DNA of 7,513 nt from an uncultured Eubacteriales bacterium (GTDB taxonomy: Bacteria; Bacillota; Clostridia; Lachnospirales; Bianqueaceae): contig ONYR01000031.1 of assembly GCA_900322165.1 (NCBI GenBank), positions 1 to 7,513 on the forward strand. Reading direction: 5' to 3'. A program made the position numbers and the translations under genes. Under the pieces are notes generated by a model. That model saw nothing but the letters and a program-made list of their open reading frames with translations, made no database searches and was not told where the DNA came from. Shown in pieces: positions 1 through 6,622 of the stretch. The first letter of the stretch is position 1; each line of letters begins with the position of its first letter.

Positions 1-1562
1 GCAACGACCGCTTCGGTCGTCAGAACGGTGCCGGCTACGGAAGTAGCATTCTGCAGGGTGGTACGGGTAACCTTGACAGGATCGATGATACCGGCCTTGA
101 CCATGTCGACGTACTTGTCGGTCAGGGCGTTGTAACCGATACCGGTCTTGGACTTGAGCAGCTTGTTGACAACGACGCTGCCCTCAGCGCCGGCGTTGAC
201 TGCGATCTGGCGAACCGGAGCTTCCAGAGCCTTGACAATGATCTCCGCACCGGTCTTCTCATCGCCTTCAAGCGTAGCAGCCAGAGCCTTGGTGTCGTGG
301 ATCGCATGGATGAAGGCGCTGCCGCCGCCGCAGACGATACCCTCTTCGACAGCTGCCTTGGTAGCTGCCAGAGCGTCTTCCATGCGGAGCTTCTTTTCCT
401 TCATTTCCATCTCGGTAGCCGCACCGACCTTGATGACGGCAACACCGCCGGACATCTTTGCGAGGCGCTCCTGGAGCTTCTCACGATCGAAGTCGGAGGT
501 CGTCTCCTCGATCTGAGCCTTGATCTGCTCAATACGAGCGGCGATCGAAGCCTTGTCGCCGTAACCGTCTACGATCACGGTATTCTCTTTGCCGACCTTG
601 ACGGACTTTGCACGGCCCATCAGATCCAGCGTAGCGTCCTTCAGCTCAAGGCCGACTTCCTCAGCGATGACCTGTGCGCCGGTAAGGATCGCGATATCCT
701 GCAGCATAGCCTTTCTTCTGTCACCAAAGCCGGGAGCCTTCACAGCGACACAGTTGAAGGTGCCGCGCAGCTTGTTGACAACCAGCGTTGCAAGCGCTTC
801 GCCTTCGACATCCTCAGCGATAATGAGAAGGGCCTTGCCGGTCTGTACGATCTGCTCAAGCAGCGGCAGGATCTCCTGAATGTTGGTAATCTTCTTATCG
901 GTGATAAGGATGTACGGATCTTCCAGTCTCGCTTCCATCTTGTCCATGTCGGTGCACATGTAAGCGGAGAGGTAGCCGCGGTCAAACTGCATACCTTCGA
1001 CAAGCTCAAGCTCGGTCTCCATGGTCTTGGACTCTTCAACCGTGATGACACCGTTGTTCGTAACCTTTTCCATGGCATCGGCGACCATGTTGCCGACTTC
1101 CTCATCGCCTGCGGAGATCGCAGCGATCTGAGCGATATGAGCCTTGCTGGAAACCGGGGTGCTGATGGACTTGATGCTCGCAACTGCACAGTCGGTCGCT
1201 TTCTTCATACCCTTGCGCAGGATGATGGAGTTAGCGCCGGCAGCGATGTTCTTCAGTCCTTCGTGGATCATGGCCTGAGCCAGAACGGTTGCGGTCGTGG
1301 TTCCGTCGCCTGCGACATCGTTGGTCTTGGTGGCAACTTCCTTAACGAGCTGTGCGCCCATGTTCTCGAACGGATCTTCGAGTTCGATCTCTTTAGCGAT
1401 CGTGACACCGTCATTGGTGATGAGCGGGGTGCCGTACTTCTTGTCAAGAACAACATTGCGTCCCTTCGGACCAAGGGTAACCTTTACGGTATCCGCCAGC
1501 TTATCGACACCGGCCTGCAGCGCGTTTCTAGCATCGATGCTGAATTTAATATCTTTAGCCAT
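1..1562 (-). CDS. groEL: Chaperonin GroEL (Hsp60), 3' end cut by window edge
   Basis: GroEL forms the double-ring ATP-driven cage that folds proteins in the cytoplasm together with GroES. The reading frame is open from the ATG at 1562 to the left edge, giving 520 codons; GroEL is usually about 540-548 residues, so only the flexible C-terminal tail is missing. The N-terminus MAKDIKFSIDARNAL is typical. Nucleotide-site residues are visible: D51, the DGTTT loop at 86-90, D396, and the triple glycine at 412-414 (in VCGGGSAFIHA, where many GroELs have VAGGG). The apical region includes the VEGMQFDRGYLS segment. The start is supported by AGGAGG at 1571-1576, 8 nt upstream. It lies 23 nt after groES and is surely co-transcribed with it under CIRCE/HrcA control. 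No frameshift or missing catalytic residue is seen. Confidence 0.98.
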   Translation of the reverse strand, partial: MAKDIKFSIDARNALQAGVDKLADTVKVTLGPKGRNVVLDKKYGTPLITNDGVTIAKEIELEDPFENMGAQLVKEVATKTNDVAGDGTTTATVLAQAMIHEGLKNIAAGANSIILRKGMKKATDCAVASIKSISTPVSSKAHIAQIAAISAGDEEVGNMVADAMEKVTNNGVITVEESKTMETELELVEGMQFDRGYLSAYMCTDMDKMEARLEDPYILITDKKITNIQEILPLLEQIVQTGKALLIIAEDVEGEALATLVVNKLRGTFNCVAVKAPGFGDRRKAMLQDIAILTGAQVIAEEVGLELKDATLDLMGRAKSVKVGKENTVIVDGYGDKASIAARIEQIKAQIEETTSDFDREKLQERLAKMSGGVAVIKVGAATEMEMKEKKLRMEDALAATKAAVEEGIVCGGGSAFIHAIHDTKALAATLEGDEKTGAEIIVKALEAPVRQIAVNAGAEGSVVVNKLLKSKTGIGYNALTDKYVDMVKAGIIDPVKVTRTTLQNATSVAGTVLTTEAVV

Positions 1563-1585
1563 GAGAAATTCCTCCTAAATATCGT

Positions 1586-1873
1586 TTAGTCTTCGACAAT
1601 CGCGAGAATGTCGCTCTGCTTCATAATAATATACTGCTCGCCGTCGAGCTTGACTTCAGTGCCGGCATACTTGGAGTACATAACCTTCTGTCCGGGCTTA
1701 ACTTCCATCTTGACTTCCTTGCCGTCGATGACTCCGCCGGGGCCGACTGCGATGACTTCCGCTTCCTGCGGCTTTTCCTTGGCATTACCGGTCAGAACGA
1801 TACCGGACTTGGTGGTTTCAATGGCTTCGAGCTGTTTGACGACAACCTTATCACCTAAAGGGATTAACTTCAT
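1586..1873 (-). CDS. groES: Co-chaperonin GroES (Hsp10)
   Basis: GroES is the heptameric lid of the GroEL folding chamber. The 95-residue product has the usual length. It begins MKLIPLGDKVVVK, and the mobile loop that docks on GroEL is seen around residues 16-34 with the core SGIVLTG (23-29). The roof-loop region with VGPGG (43-47) and the C-terminal YIIMKQSDILAIVED are typical of the family. The start at 1873 is chosen because AGGAGG at 1883-1888 sits 9 nt upstream; an in-frame ATG further upstream (1915) lies inside the CIRCE operator and has no ribosome binding site. It is the first gene of the groES-groEL operon. Confidence 0.98.
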   Translation of the reverse strand: MKLIPLGDKVVVKQLEAIETTKSGIVLTGNAKEKPQEAEVIAVGPGGVIDGKEVKMEVKPGQKVMYSKYAGTEVKLDGEQYIIMKQSDILAIVED

Positions 1874-1908
1874 GATGTATAACCTCCTGAAATGGATTTT
1901 TCGATTTA

Positions 1909-1935
1909 TTAGCACTCAATACAGTTGAGTGCTAA
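1909..1935 (-). promoter_or_regulatory. CIRCE operator (HrcA binding site)
   Basis: Perfect inverted repeat TTAGCACTC - 9 nt - GAGTGCTAA, identical to the consensus CIRCE element. It lies between the groESL promoter and groES, starting about 6 nt after the predicted transcript start, so it is both a DNA operator and part of the mRNA leader. In Firmicutes this element is bound by the repressor HrcA, which depends on GroEL for activity, so free chaperonin capacity feeds back on groESL expression. The hrcA gene is not in this window. Confidence 0.98.
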
Positions 1936-1947
1936 ACAACTGTACGT

Positions 1948-1976
1948 ATATTAGGCTTTTTGACCCTTCTTATCAA
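1948..1976 (-). promoter_or_regulatory. groESL promoter (sigma-A type)
   Basis: On the minus strand, a -35 box TTGATA (1971-1976) and a -10 box TAATAT (1948-1953) are separated by exactly 17 nt. The predicted transcript start is near 1941, immediately before CIRCE, giving a leader of about 70 nt ahead of groES. The arrangement of housekeeping promoter then CIRCE is the usual one for HrcA-regulated chaperone operons. Confidence 0.85.
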
Positions 1977-1977
1977 T

Positions 1978-2006
1978 TTGACATATTTCAGAATGCAGTG
2001 TTTTAT
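1978..2006 (+). promoter_or_regulatory. Possible upstream tmcAL promoter
   Basis: A consensus -35 box TTGACA (1978-1983) on the plus strand is followed, after 17 nt, by TTTTAT (2001-2006), which matches the -10 consensus at four of six positions. It would produce a leader of about 135 nt for tmcAL. Its -35 box is only one base away from the -35 box of the divergent groESL promoter. The -35 is excellent and the -10 mediocre, so this is a candidate only. Confidence 0.4.
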
Positions 2007-2085
2007 CTTGCTATATCTCTTTTTATCTCTGTTTTGCTTCGTTTTTCTTGATTTTGCCTATTAATTATGAATCCTTTGTAAACTC

Positions 2086-2114
2086 TTCCCCAAAATGGCT
2101 TTATTCGTTATAAT
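2086..2114 (+). promoter_or_regulatory. Probable proximal tmcAL promoter
   Basis: A perfect TATAAT -10 box lies at 2109-2114, 33 nt upstream of the tmcAL start codon. The position expected for -35 (2086-2091, TTCCCC) is a poor match and no TG extension is present, so activity may be low or factor-dependent. The start would be near 2121, giving a leader of about 27 nt that includes the ribosome binding site AGGAGGG at 2134-2140. Confidence 0.5.
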
Positions 2115-2147
2115 ATTTTCATCGTTATTCGAAAGGAGGGATCATCC

Positions 2148-3350
2148 GTGAGCATCGTTGGCATTGTCAGTGAATATAACCCGCTTCACACCGGTCACGC
2201 GCATCAGATTCAGACACTGAAAGAGCAAGGGCATGTTGTTGTCGCGCTGATGAGCGGCAACTATGTGCAGCGCGGCACACCGGCGGTTTACGACAAGTTT
2301 GTCCGGACGCGCATGGCGCTTGCCGCCGGTGTTTCGATGGTCATCGAGCTTCCGACCCTCTACAGTACCGCGAGTGCGGAGAACTTTGCGTACGGAGCGA
2401 TGGTGCTTGCACAAAAGAGCGGGATCATCGACGCGATCAGCTTCGGCATGGAAGATCCTTCGTATCTTCCCTTCCTTCAGCGCTTTGCCATTCTGACCGA
2501 GCCGGAGACCGCTCTGTTTCGGAAAGCCCTGCGGCGTTACCTTGACATCGGCTTATCCTACCCCTTTGCCCGCGAGTCCGCGTTCTTCGAACTCATCGGC
2601 GAGCTCCCGCCAAGTGAGCCGAATCATATTTTAGCGCTTGAATACCTTCGCGCGGCCCGCCGCATCGGCTATTCGCCGGCATGGCTGCCGCTTCAGCGGG
2701 AAGGTGCCGATTACCGAGATGAGAAGATCGATCCGTTAACGGTCTCTTACCCATCGGCCACCGCTCTTAGAAAACTCCTCAGTCAGGGTGAGGATATCCG
2801 TGCCTTTATCCCGGAAGCTGCCAGAGCTTATCTTCCTTCCGGCTATGTCTCCGAGGAGGCCCTGCTCCCCTATATCCGCTACGTGCTGGCCTCGCTTTCC
2901 AAAGAAGAGATCGCACAGATCGATGAGGTCGCGGAAGGACTCGAGAATCGGCTTCTTAAATATGTCGTGGAAGCGGATTCGTACGAAACCCTTGTCAGCC
3001 TGCTCAACTCCTCGCGTTATCCCTCATCCCGGATGCGCCGGATTCTTCTCAATGCGGTGCTTTCCATTACCCGCACAAAAAAAGAGGCGCTTCGGTTTGC
3101 CGAAGGCCCCTTGTATTTACGTGTTCTTGGTGTTCGAAAAGAGGATACCGCCCTTCTCTCCCTTCTCACAAAGACCTCGGATCTTCCGACGCTGATCCGC
3201 CCGGTGCGCGACCGACTCACCCTGCCGGACACAGCCCGAGCCGCCTTTGAAGAAGAGCTGCGCTTCAGCCGCATCTATCACACTTTGTGTCCGTCTGCTG
3301 AATCAGAGGAGCTGAAAGAGAGCTTCATCCTCTATCCGGAGGAAGAATAA
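2148..3350 (+). CDS. tmcAL: tRNA(Met) cytidine acetate ligase TmcAL (YlbM family)
   Basis: TmcAL-family enzymes use ATP and acetate to make N4-acetylcytidine at the wobble position (C34) of elongator tRNA-Met, which secures AUG reading. The 400-residue product has the family length. The N-terminal nucleotidyltransferase-like domain shows GIVSEYNPLHTGH (5-17) with the HxGH nucleotide motif at 14-17, then MSGNYVQRGTPA (35-46), the ELP segment (67-69), AENFAYGA (77-84) and GMED (100-103). PNHILALEYLRA (158-169) and PSATALRK (202-209), the counterpart of the ISxTxIR-type motif, complete the active-site half; the C-terminal half is helical and less conserved. The start is a GTG, with AGGAGGG 7 nt upstream. 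It is the only plus-strand gene here. In Bacillus the homologue ylbM lies in the same cluster as rsmD (ylbH) and coaD (ylbI); here it is inverted relative to them. The acetate ligase role is inferred by family. Confidence 0.93.
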   Translation: MSIVGIVSEYNPLHTGHAHQIQTLKEQGHVVVALMSGNYVQRGTPAVYDKFVRTRMALAAGVSMVIELPTLYSTASAENFAYGAMVLAQKSGIIDAISFGMEDPSYLPFLQRFAILTEPETALFRKALRRYLDIGLSYPFARESAFFELIGELPPSEPNHILALEYLRAARRIGYSPAWLPLQREGADYRDEKIDPLTVSYPSATALRKLLSQGEDIRAFIPEAARAYLPSGYVSEEALLPYIRYVLASLSKEEIAQIDEVAEGLENRLLKYVVEADSYETLVSLLNSSRYPSSRMRRILLNAVLSITRTKKEALRFAEGPLYLRVLGVRKEDTALLSLLTKTSDLPTLIRPVRDRLTLPDTARAAFEEELRFSRIYHTLCPSAESEELKESFILYPEEE

Positions 3351-3355
3351 TCGTC

Positions 3356-3904
3356 TCAGCGAAGCGCAAGACCGTCATGGAACGCCCTGCCGACAGGCTC
3401 ACCAAGCACTCGGTACAGATTCATCGACGGATCGAAGCTGATGGGTCTGAGCTTGCCAAGGTCGACCTTACCGTCCGTAAGGATGGATTCGTCCGCCTGC
3501 ATCGCGACGACCTTGCCGATCAGAAGTTCCGCTTCCGGATCCCACTTCTTTACGGTGCACTCCAGGGTCAGCGGGTATTCCTCGATGATCGGTGCGTTGA
3601 CGTGAGCGCTCTTGTGAACATGCACCCCGGCCTTTTCGATCTTGTTGATCTTATTGCCGGTCGTGACACCGAAGAAATCGGAGATCGTGACCGTGTCAGC
3701 CGTGCCGAACGCAAGCGTGAACGCTCCGGTTTTTTCAAAGTTTTCCGTTGTCTTATGCTTGGAAAGAACGATGATCACCTCATCCGGGTCCTTCTGCGTG
3801 CCCCAGGCTGCGTTCATTGCGTTCGGAACACCGTTCTCATCGTAGGTTCCGATAATAAAGACTGCCTCAGGCGTAACGACCGCTTTCTTGCCTTCAAATT
3901 CCAT
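3356..3904 (-). CDS. Flavin-reductase-like FMN-binding protein
   Basis: A 182-residue protein of the flavin reductase-like domain family (flavoredoxin / split-barrel FMN-binding type), predicted cytoplasmic with no signal peptide or membrane segment. Family features seen are the NAMNAAWGT segment (28-36), the strand VIIVLSKHKTT (43-53) lining the FMN site, FFGVTTGNKINKIEKAG (77-93), and NAPIIEEYPLTLEC (103-116), followed by IGKVV (129-133) and the C-terminal LYRVLGEPVGRAFHDG (163-178). Physiological substrate and partner cannot be told; related proteins reduce or carry FMN. The start at 3904 is set by AGGAGGA at 3911-3917; an in-frame ATG at 3949 would translate the Shine-Dalgarno itself. The stop is only 5 bp from the tmcAL stop on the other strand. 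No clear promoter is visible, so it may be read from the parvulin gene upstream. Confidence 0.88.
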   Translation of the reverse strand: MEFEGKKAVVTPEAVFIIGTYDENGVPNAMNAAWGTQKDPDEVIIVLSKHKTTENFEKTGAFTLAFGTADTVTISDFFGVTTGNKINKIEKAGVHVHKSAHVNAPIIEEYPLTLECTVKKWDPEAELLIGKVVAMQADESILTDGKVDLGKLRPISFDPSMNLYRVLGEPVGRAFHDGLALR

Positions 3905-3929
3905 GTTGGATCCTCCTTTGTTGGATGTT

Positions 3930-3950
3930 TTTGGTTTACTCTCAACCAAA
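3930..3950. repeat. Inverted repeat upstream of the flavin reductase gene
   Basis: TTTGGTT - 7 nt - AACCAAA, a perfect 7-bp inverted repeat located 26 nt upstream of the flavin reductase start codon and just outside its ribosome binding site. It has no U-tract in either direction, so it does not look like a terminator. It could be an operator for a small dimeric regulator or a leader hairpin; no regulator is encoded nearby. Confidence 0.45.
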
Positions 3951-3955
3951 CGATC

Positions 3956-3988
3956 AAAGCCTCCCGCTGTTTTGCGAGAGGCTTTTTT
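3956..3988 (+). terminator. Rho-independent terminator, plus-oriented
   Basis: The stem AAAGCCTCCCGC (3956-3967) pairs with GCGAGAGGCTTT (3974-3985) across a 6-nt loop with a single C-A mismatch, followed by a run of six T on the plus strand (3983-3988). Read on the minus strand the same hairpin is followed only by TTT then GATC, so it would be a weak terminator for the parvulin gene. The strong direction faces the tmcAL side, even though tmcAL ends some 600 bases earlier. Confidence 0.8.
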
Positions 3989-4029
3989 GTCGTTTTATTT
4001 CGCCGCTGTAGAGCCGCGGCCTACTTGCG

Positions 4030-5562
4030 TCAGATCGGTTCGGTGCGAAGCAGCACGCCAAGCCAGTTGGTCGATGCGCTGTAATTCTCGCTGACGGAGG
4101 TATACCATGCGTCGTAGTCTGCGGCACGCATGTTGTTTTCTACCTGGATCTGCCAGTACGGGGCGCCCTGAGAGACGTAGTACATGACATGATAACCGTA
4201 GCTGGTTTCAACGATGCCGGTGCTGCCTTCCTTACGGATCGGGTCGAAGCACCAGTTTTCGAACGGCTCAACCATCTGACCCGGATAGACGTTCTCGTAC
4301 AGACCACCGTTGGTGTTGGAACCGGTGTCTTCGCTGTACTGCTCAGCGAGGCTTGCAAACAGGTCCTCGCCGCCGCCAAGGTCGTTGTACTCCTGGAGGA
4401 TCTCTTCTGCCTTCTGCTTTCCGGCAGCTACGGCTTCTTCATCGGAGAAGTCCTGAACCAGGACGAGAATATGACGGACGTTGACAACGTTCTGTTCGGA
4501 ACGCTCAGCCGGTCTCGTGACGTAGATCGCGTAGAAAGACTCACCCGTTGCGCTCTCGACAACCGAAACTTCACCCGCCTCACGCGCTTCATCAAAGATC
4601 CAGGAAGCTACGTTGGTGTCAAGCGAGACCGCGTTGGCATAGGTCAGGTTCTTGACTTCGGAAGTATCCTCGGTCACTTCGGTGCCTTCCGCGGCCTCTG
4701 CGTTAGCCTTGGCAATAGCCGCCTCAACGAACGCTTCTTCCGTTTTTACACCGGCGATGAAATCGTCCGCGTTCTGCTTCGCCATCTCAACCGTAACCTC
4801 TTCGGTCGTTTCGGTCGCGCCGGCAGCAGAGAACTGAACGATATGAACGTCAGCGGTATCGTAATCGGTCTTGTGCTCCTGATAGTAGGCGTTCATGTCA
4901 TCCTCGGTATAAGTAGGCTCACCCTCCTTATACTCCGCGTAGGCCTGCGCAAGAAGTTCGCGGTATACGCACTTCTTGTACAGGTTCATGTTGAAGCCCA
5001 TGCTGACATAGCGGTTCAGGTACTGAGAAACCGAAAGGCCGTACATCTGAGCGTAAGCTTCTACATTCGAAATGACCCCGTCAAACTGTGTCTGATACTC
5101 CTCCGGCAACTCAAAGCCCGCTTTCTCAGCCTCTTTCGAAAGCGTGACAAGCTGCGTCAGGTTGGCGATCGCATTCTGGGAGAAGTACTCCGCGTAGGTC
5201 ATGTCATCGCTCATCTGCTGCTTTTTCAGCGATTTGGTCGTATCGATCGGCATGTAGGAACTGCCGAAATACTGCTGAAGCATCTGATAGTAGTTGCTGT
5301 AAGCGGTCTTATAGTAGTAGCTGTATTCTGCGCTGCTGATCTTCTCATCGCCGATCTTGACAGCCGTAGTCACGCGGCGGCTCCAGCCAGTATTCGGGAA
5401 GATAAGCGCAAAAAGCGCACAAATACACAGAAGCGTGACAAGGACACCAACGATCCTGTTCTTAACTTTGTAGCTGATCTTGGCGTTCTCACGCTTTTTA
5501 TTCAGCGCCTGAGCTTTTTTCGACTCCTCACGGCGCTTCTCAATTTTTTCCTGAGTGTTCAT
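4030..5562 (-). CDS. Membrane-anchored parvulin-type peptidyl-prolyl isomerase (PrsA/SurA-like)
   Basis: A 510-residue predicted extracytoplasmic foldase. Residues 1-35 are a K/R/E-rich cytoplasmic tail, followed by one hydrophobic segment (about 36-55) acting as signal anchor; no lipobox is present, unlike PrsA lipoproteins. Residues 65-235 resemble the helical SurA/PrsA N-terminal chaperone region, rich in Tyr, Met and Gln. A clear PPIC rotamase domain spans about 360-463: NVRHILV (361-367), ASLAEQYSEDTGS (403-415), GG at 419-420, and SYGYHV (454-459), with both conserved histidines (H364, H458). An earlier degenerate parvulin-like unit covers about 236-350. The role is cis/trans isomerisation of prolyl bonds and folding of exported proteins, inferred from family. 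The only purine-rich upstream site, GAAAGG at 5577-5582, is 14 nt from the ATG, so initiation may be weak or coupled to the gene 27 nt upstream. Confidence 0.9.
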   Translation of the reverse strand: MNTQEKIEKRREESKKAQALNKKRENAKISYKVKNRIVGVLVTLLCICALFALIFPNTGWSRRVTTAVKIGDEKISSAEYSYYYKTAYSNYYQMLQQYFGSSYMPIDTTKSLKKQQMSDDMTYAEYFSQNAIANLTQLVTLSKEAEKAGFELPEEYQTQFDGVISNVEAYAQMYGLSVSQYLNRYVSMGFNMNLYKKCVYRELLAQAYAEYKEGEPTYTEDDMNAYYQEHKTDYDTADVHIVQFSAAGATETTEEVTVEMAKQNADDFIAGVKTEEAFVEAAIAKANAEAAEGTEVTEDTSEVKNLTYANAVSLDTNVASWIFDEAREAGEVSVVESATGESFYAIYVTRPAERSEQNVVNVRHILVLVQDFSDEEAVAAGKQKAEEILQEYNDLGGGEDLFASLAEQYSEDTGSNTNGGLYENVYPGQMVEPFENWCFDPIRKEGSTGIVETSYGYHVMYYVSQGAPYWQIQVENNMRAADYDAWYTSVSENYSASTNWLGVLLRTEPI

Positions 5563-5589
5563 GACAGAAATGCCAACCTTTCAAAAAAA

Positions 5590-6138
5590 TCAATCGCGAT
5601 GAATATCGAGTTCCTTGCGGTTCTGCTGCAGAATACGGCTCTTCTGTTCAAGCAGTCCGGCAAATTCCTTGTTGCGGCTGTCGATGATTCCCACCAACTT
5701 GCCGAGTTCATCGTTCGTAAAGCTGGCCAACTGTTTCATCTGATCATCAATCTGCATCAGAAGATCATCCGCATATTCCTTTGCGCCCATACGCATATCC
5801 TTGGAGACGCGCTTCGCGTTGTCAACGATCTCTTCCGCCTGAGCATAAGCCTTCTTGGTCACTTCGTGCTCGTTGATCATGCGGACACGCTCTTCTTCTG
5901 CTTCCTTGATCGTGGCTTCCGCCTGCTGCTGAGCCTCGACGAGAATACGATTCTTCTCTTCGATGACCCATCTGGACTGCTCGATCTCGGTCGGCATCTT
6001 CAGTCGAATATCCGTAATCATGTCATAGAGCTCTTCGCGATCCACAAGCACTTTATCGCTGAACGGGACGGTTTTTGCCTGTTCGAGCTTTTCTTCCATG
6101 TTTGTTAAGATCTCTTCGATTTCCATCTGGCTGTCCAT
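5590..6138 (-). CDS. Coiled-coil protein of unknown function, coupled to coaD
   Basis: A 182-residue, highly charged and almost wholly alpha-helical protein with no signal peptide or membrane segment. Residues 1-22 form a short acidic helix; VDREELYDMITDIRLKMP (32-49) looks like a conserved capping segment; about 50-135 is a long Glu/Ala/Lys/Gln-rich coiled coil of the kind often auto-annotated as an ATPase subunit (V-type H/E or F-type b-like), and a second helical stretch covers about 140-175. There is no nucleotide-binding motif, so 'ATPase' would be misleading. It starts 4 nt after the coaD stop, with a perfect ribosome binding site formed by the last codons of coaD, and is followed after 27 nt by the parvulin gene. 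A scaffolding or membrane-associated structural role is possible but only inferred from shape and context. Confidence 0.85.
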   Translation of the reverse strand: MDSQMEIEEILTNMEEKLEQAKTVPFSDKVLVDREELYDMITDIRLKMPTEIEQSRWVIEEKNRILVEAQQQAEATIKEAEEERVRMINEHEVTKKAYAQAEEIVDNAKRVSKDMRMGAKEYADDLLMQIDDQMKQLASFTNDELGKLVGIIDSRNKEFAGLLEQKSRILQQNRKELDIHRD

Positions 6139-6142
6139 ATTG

Positions 6143-6622
6143 CTACCTCCTGAATTTATATAACATCTCTAAAGTGGAAGACGGGACGAAATGGCTGACG
6201 TCTCCGCCGTTCCTGAGCACATCCTTGACAACAGTCGAGCTGATGTACGCATACTCAGCCCGGGTCGTCAGGAAGATCGTTTCCATCTCCGGGTAAAGGG
6301 AACGGTTTGCCTGTGCCATCTGAAGTTCGTACTCAAAGTCAGTAACGGCTCTGAGTCCGCGGATGACCTTCGTGGAATCCTGTTCTTTCAGAAAGTCAAC
6401 CAACAGTCCGGAGAACGCGACGATCTCGACTCGCTCTCCGTACGGCTCGCAGGCGGTTTTCATCAGCCGGATCCTTTCATCCAGTGAGAACATCGGGGTT
6501 TTCGCGCTGTTGTTCAGAATACCGACGACAAGCTTGTCAACGATTTTCAGTCCACGCTCGATAATGTCCACATGTCCCAGTGTCACAGGATCAAAGCTTC
6601 CGGGATAAACTCCTGTTTTCAT
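6143..6622 (-). CDS. coaD: Phosphopantetheine adenylyltransferase CoaD
   Basis: CoaD transfers AMP from ATP to 4'-phosphopantetheine to give dephospho-CoA, the penultimate step of coenzyme A synthesis, in the cytoplasm. The 159-residue length is standard. The nucleotidyltransferase motif GSFDPVTLGH (8-17) includes the TxGH signature (14-17). Further landmarks are K41 and the following FSLDERIRL segment (45-53), RGLRAVTDFEYE (88-99), which lines the pantetheine/ATP site, and ISSTVVKD (127-134), the second nucleotidyltransferase motif. The ATG overlaps the rsmD stop by four bases (ATGA), so the two genes are translationally coupled. A GGAAGGGG stretch inside the end of rsmD (6627-6634) serves as ribosome binding site. 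Confidence 0.97.
   Translation of the reverse strand: MKTGVYPGSFDPVTLGHVDIIERGLKIVDKLVVGILNNSAKTPMFSLDERIRLMKTACEPYGERVEIVAFSGLLVDFLKEQDSTKVIRGLRAVTDFEYELQMAQANRSLYPEMETIFLTTRAEYAYISSTVVKDVLRNGGDVSHFVPSSTLEMLYKFRR
6146..6151 (-). promoter_or_regulatory. Ribosome binding site encoded in coaD's last arginine codons
   Basis: AGGAGG on the minus strand is read as the final two codons of coaD (AGG AGG, Arg-Arg) directly before its TAG stop, and lies 7 nt upstream of the coiled-coil gene's ATG. It decides the start at 6138 over the internal ATG four codons later, and implies that termination of coaD and initiation of the next gene occur on the same ribosome-sized patch. Confidence 0.8.

Noticed and set aside
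297..1589. 430-codon open frame on the plus strand opposite groEL
   Set aside because: It is an antisense shadow of groEL produced by its strongly biased codon use; it has no ribosome binding site and no recognisable motif. Antisense frames of chaperone genes are a known source of false annotations.
1874..1915. N-terminal extension of GroES from an upstream ATG
   Set aside because: It would begin inside CIRCE and has no Shine-Dalgarno; the start at 1873 has a perfect one and gives the family-standard N-terminus.
3994..4020. GCCGC/GCGGC hairpin just after the parvulin stop
   Set aside because: The 5-bp stem has no U-run after it on the minus strand, so it is not a credible intrinsic terminator by itself.
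3377..4084. 235-codon plus-strand frame opposite the flavin reductase gene
   Set aside because: It is antisense to a conserved domain, crosses the intergenic terminator, and has no ribosome binding site.
5398..5457. Lipobox in the parvulin's hydrophobic segment
   Set aside because: The two cysteines (46 and 48) are within the segment, but the residues before them (TLL, LCI) do not fit the small-residue lipobox pattern, so a plain signal anchor is preferred.
4189..6108. 639-codon open frame on the plus strand
   Set aside because: It runs antisense across two clear minus-strand genes (parvulin and coiled-coil) and the gap between them. The sense frames have motifs, start sites and spacing; the antisense product is Leu/Arg/Val-rich with no domain.
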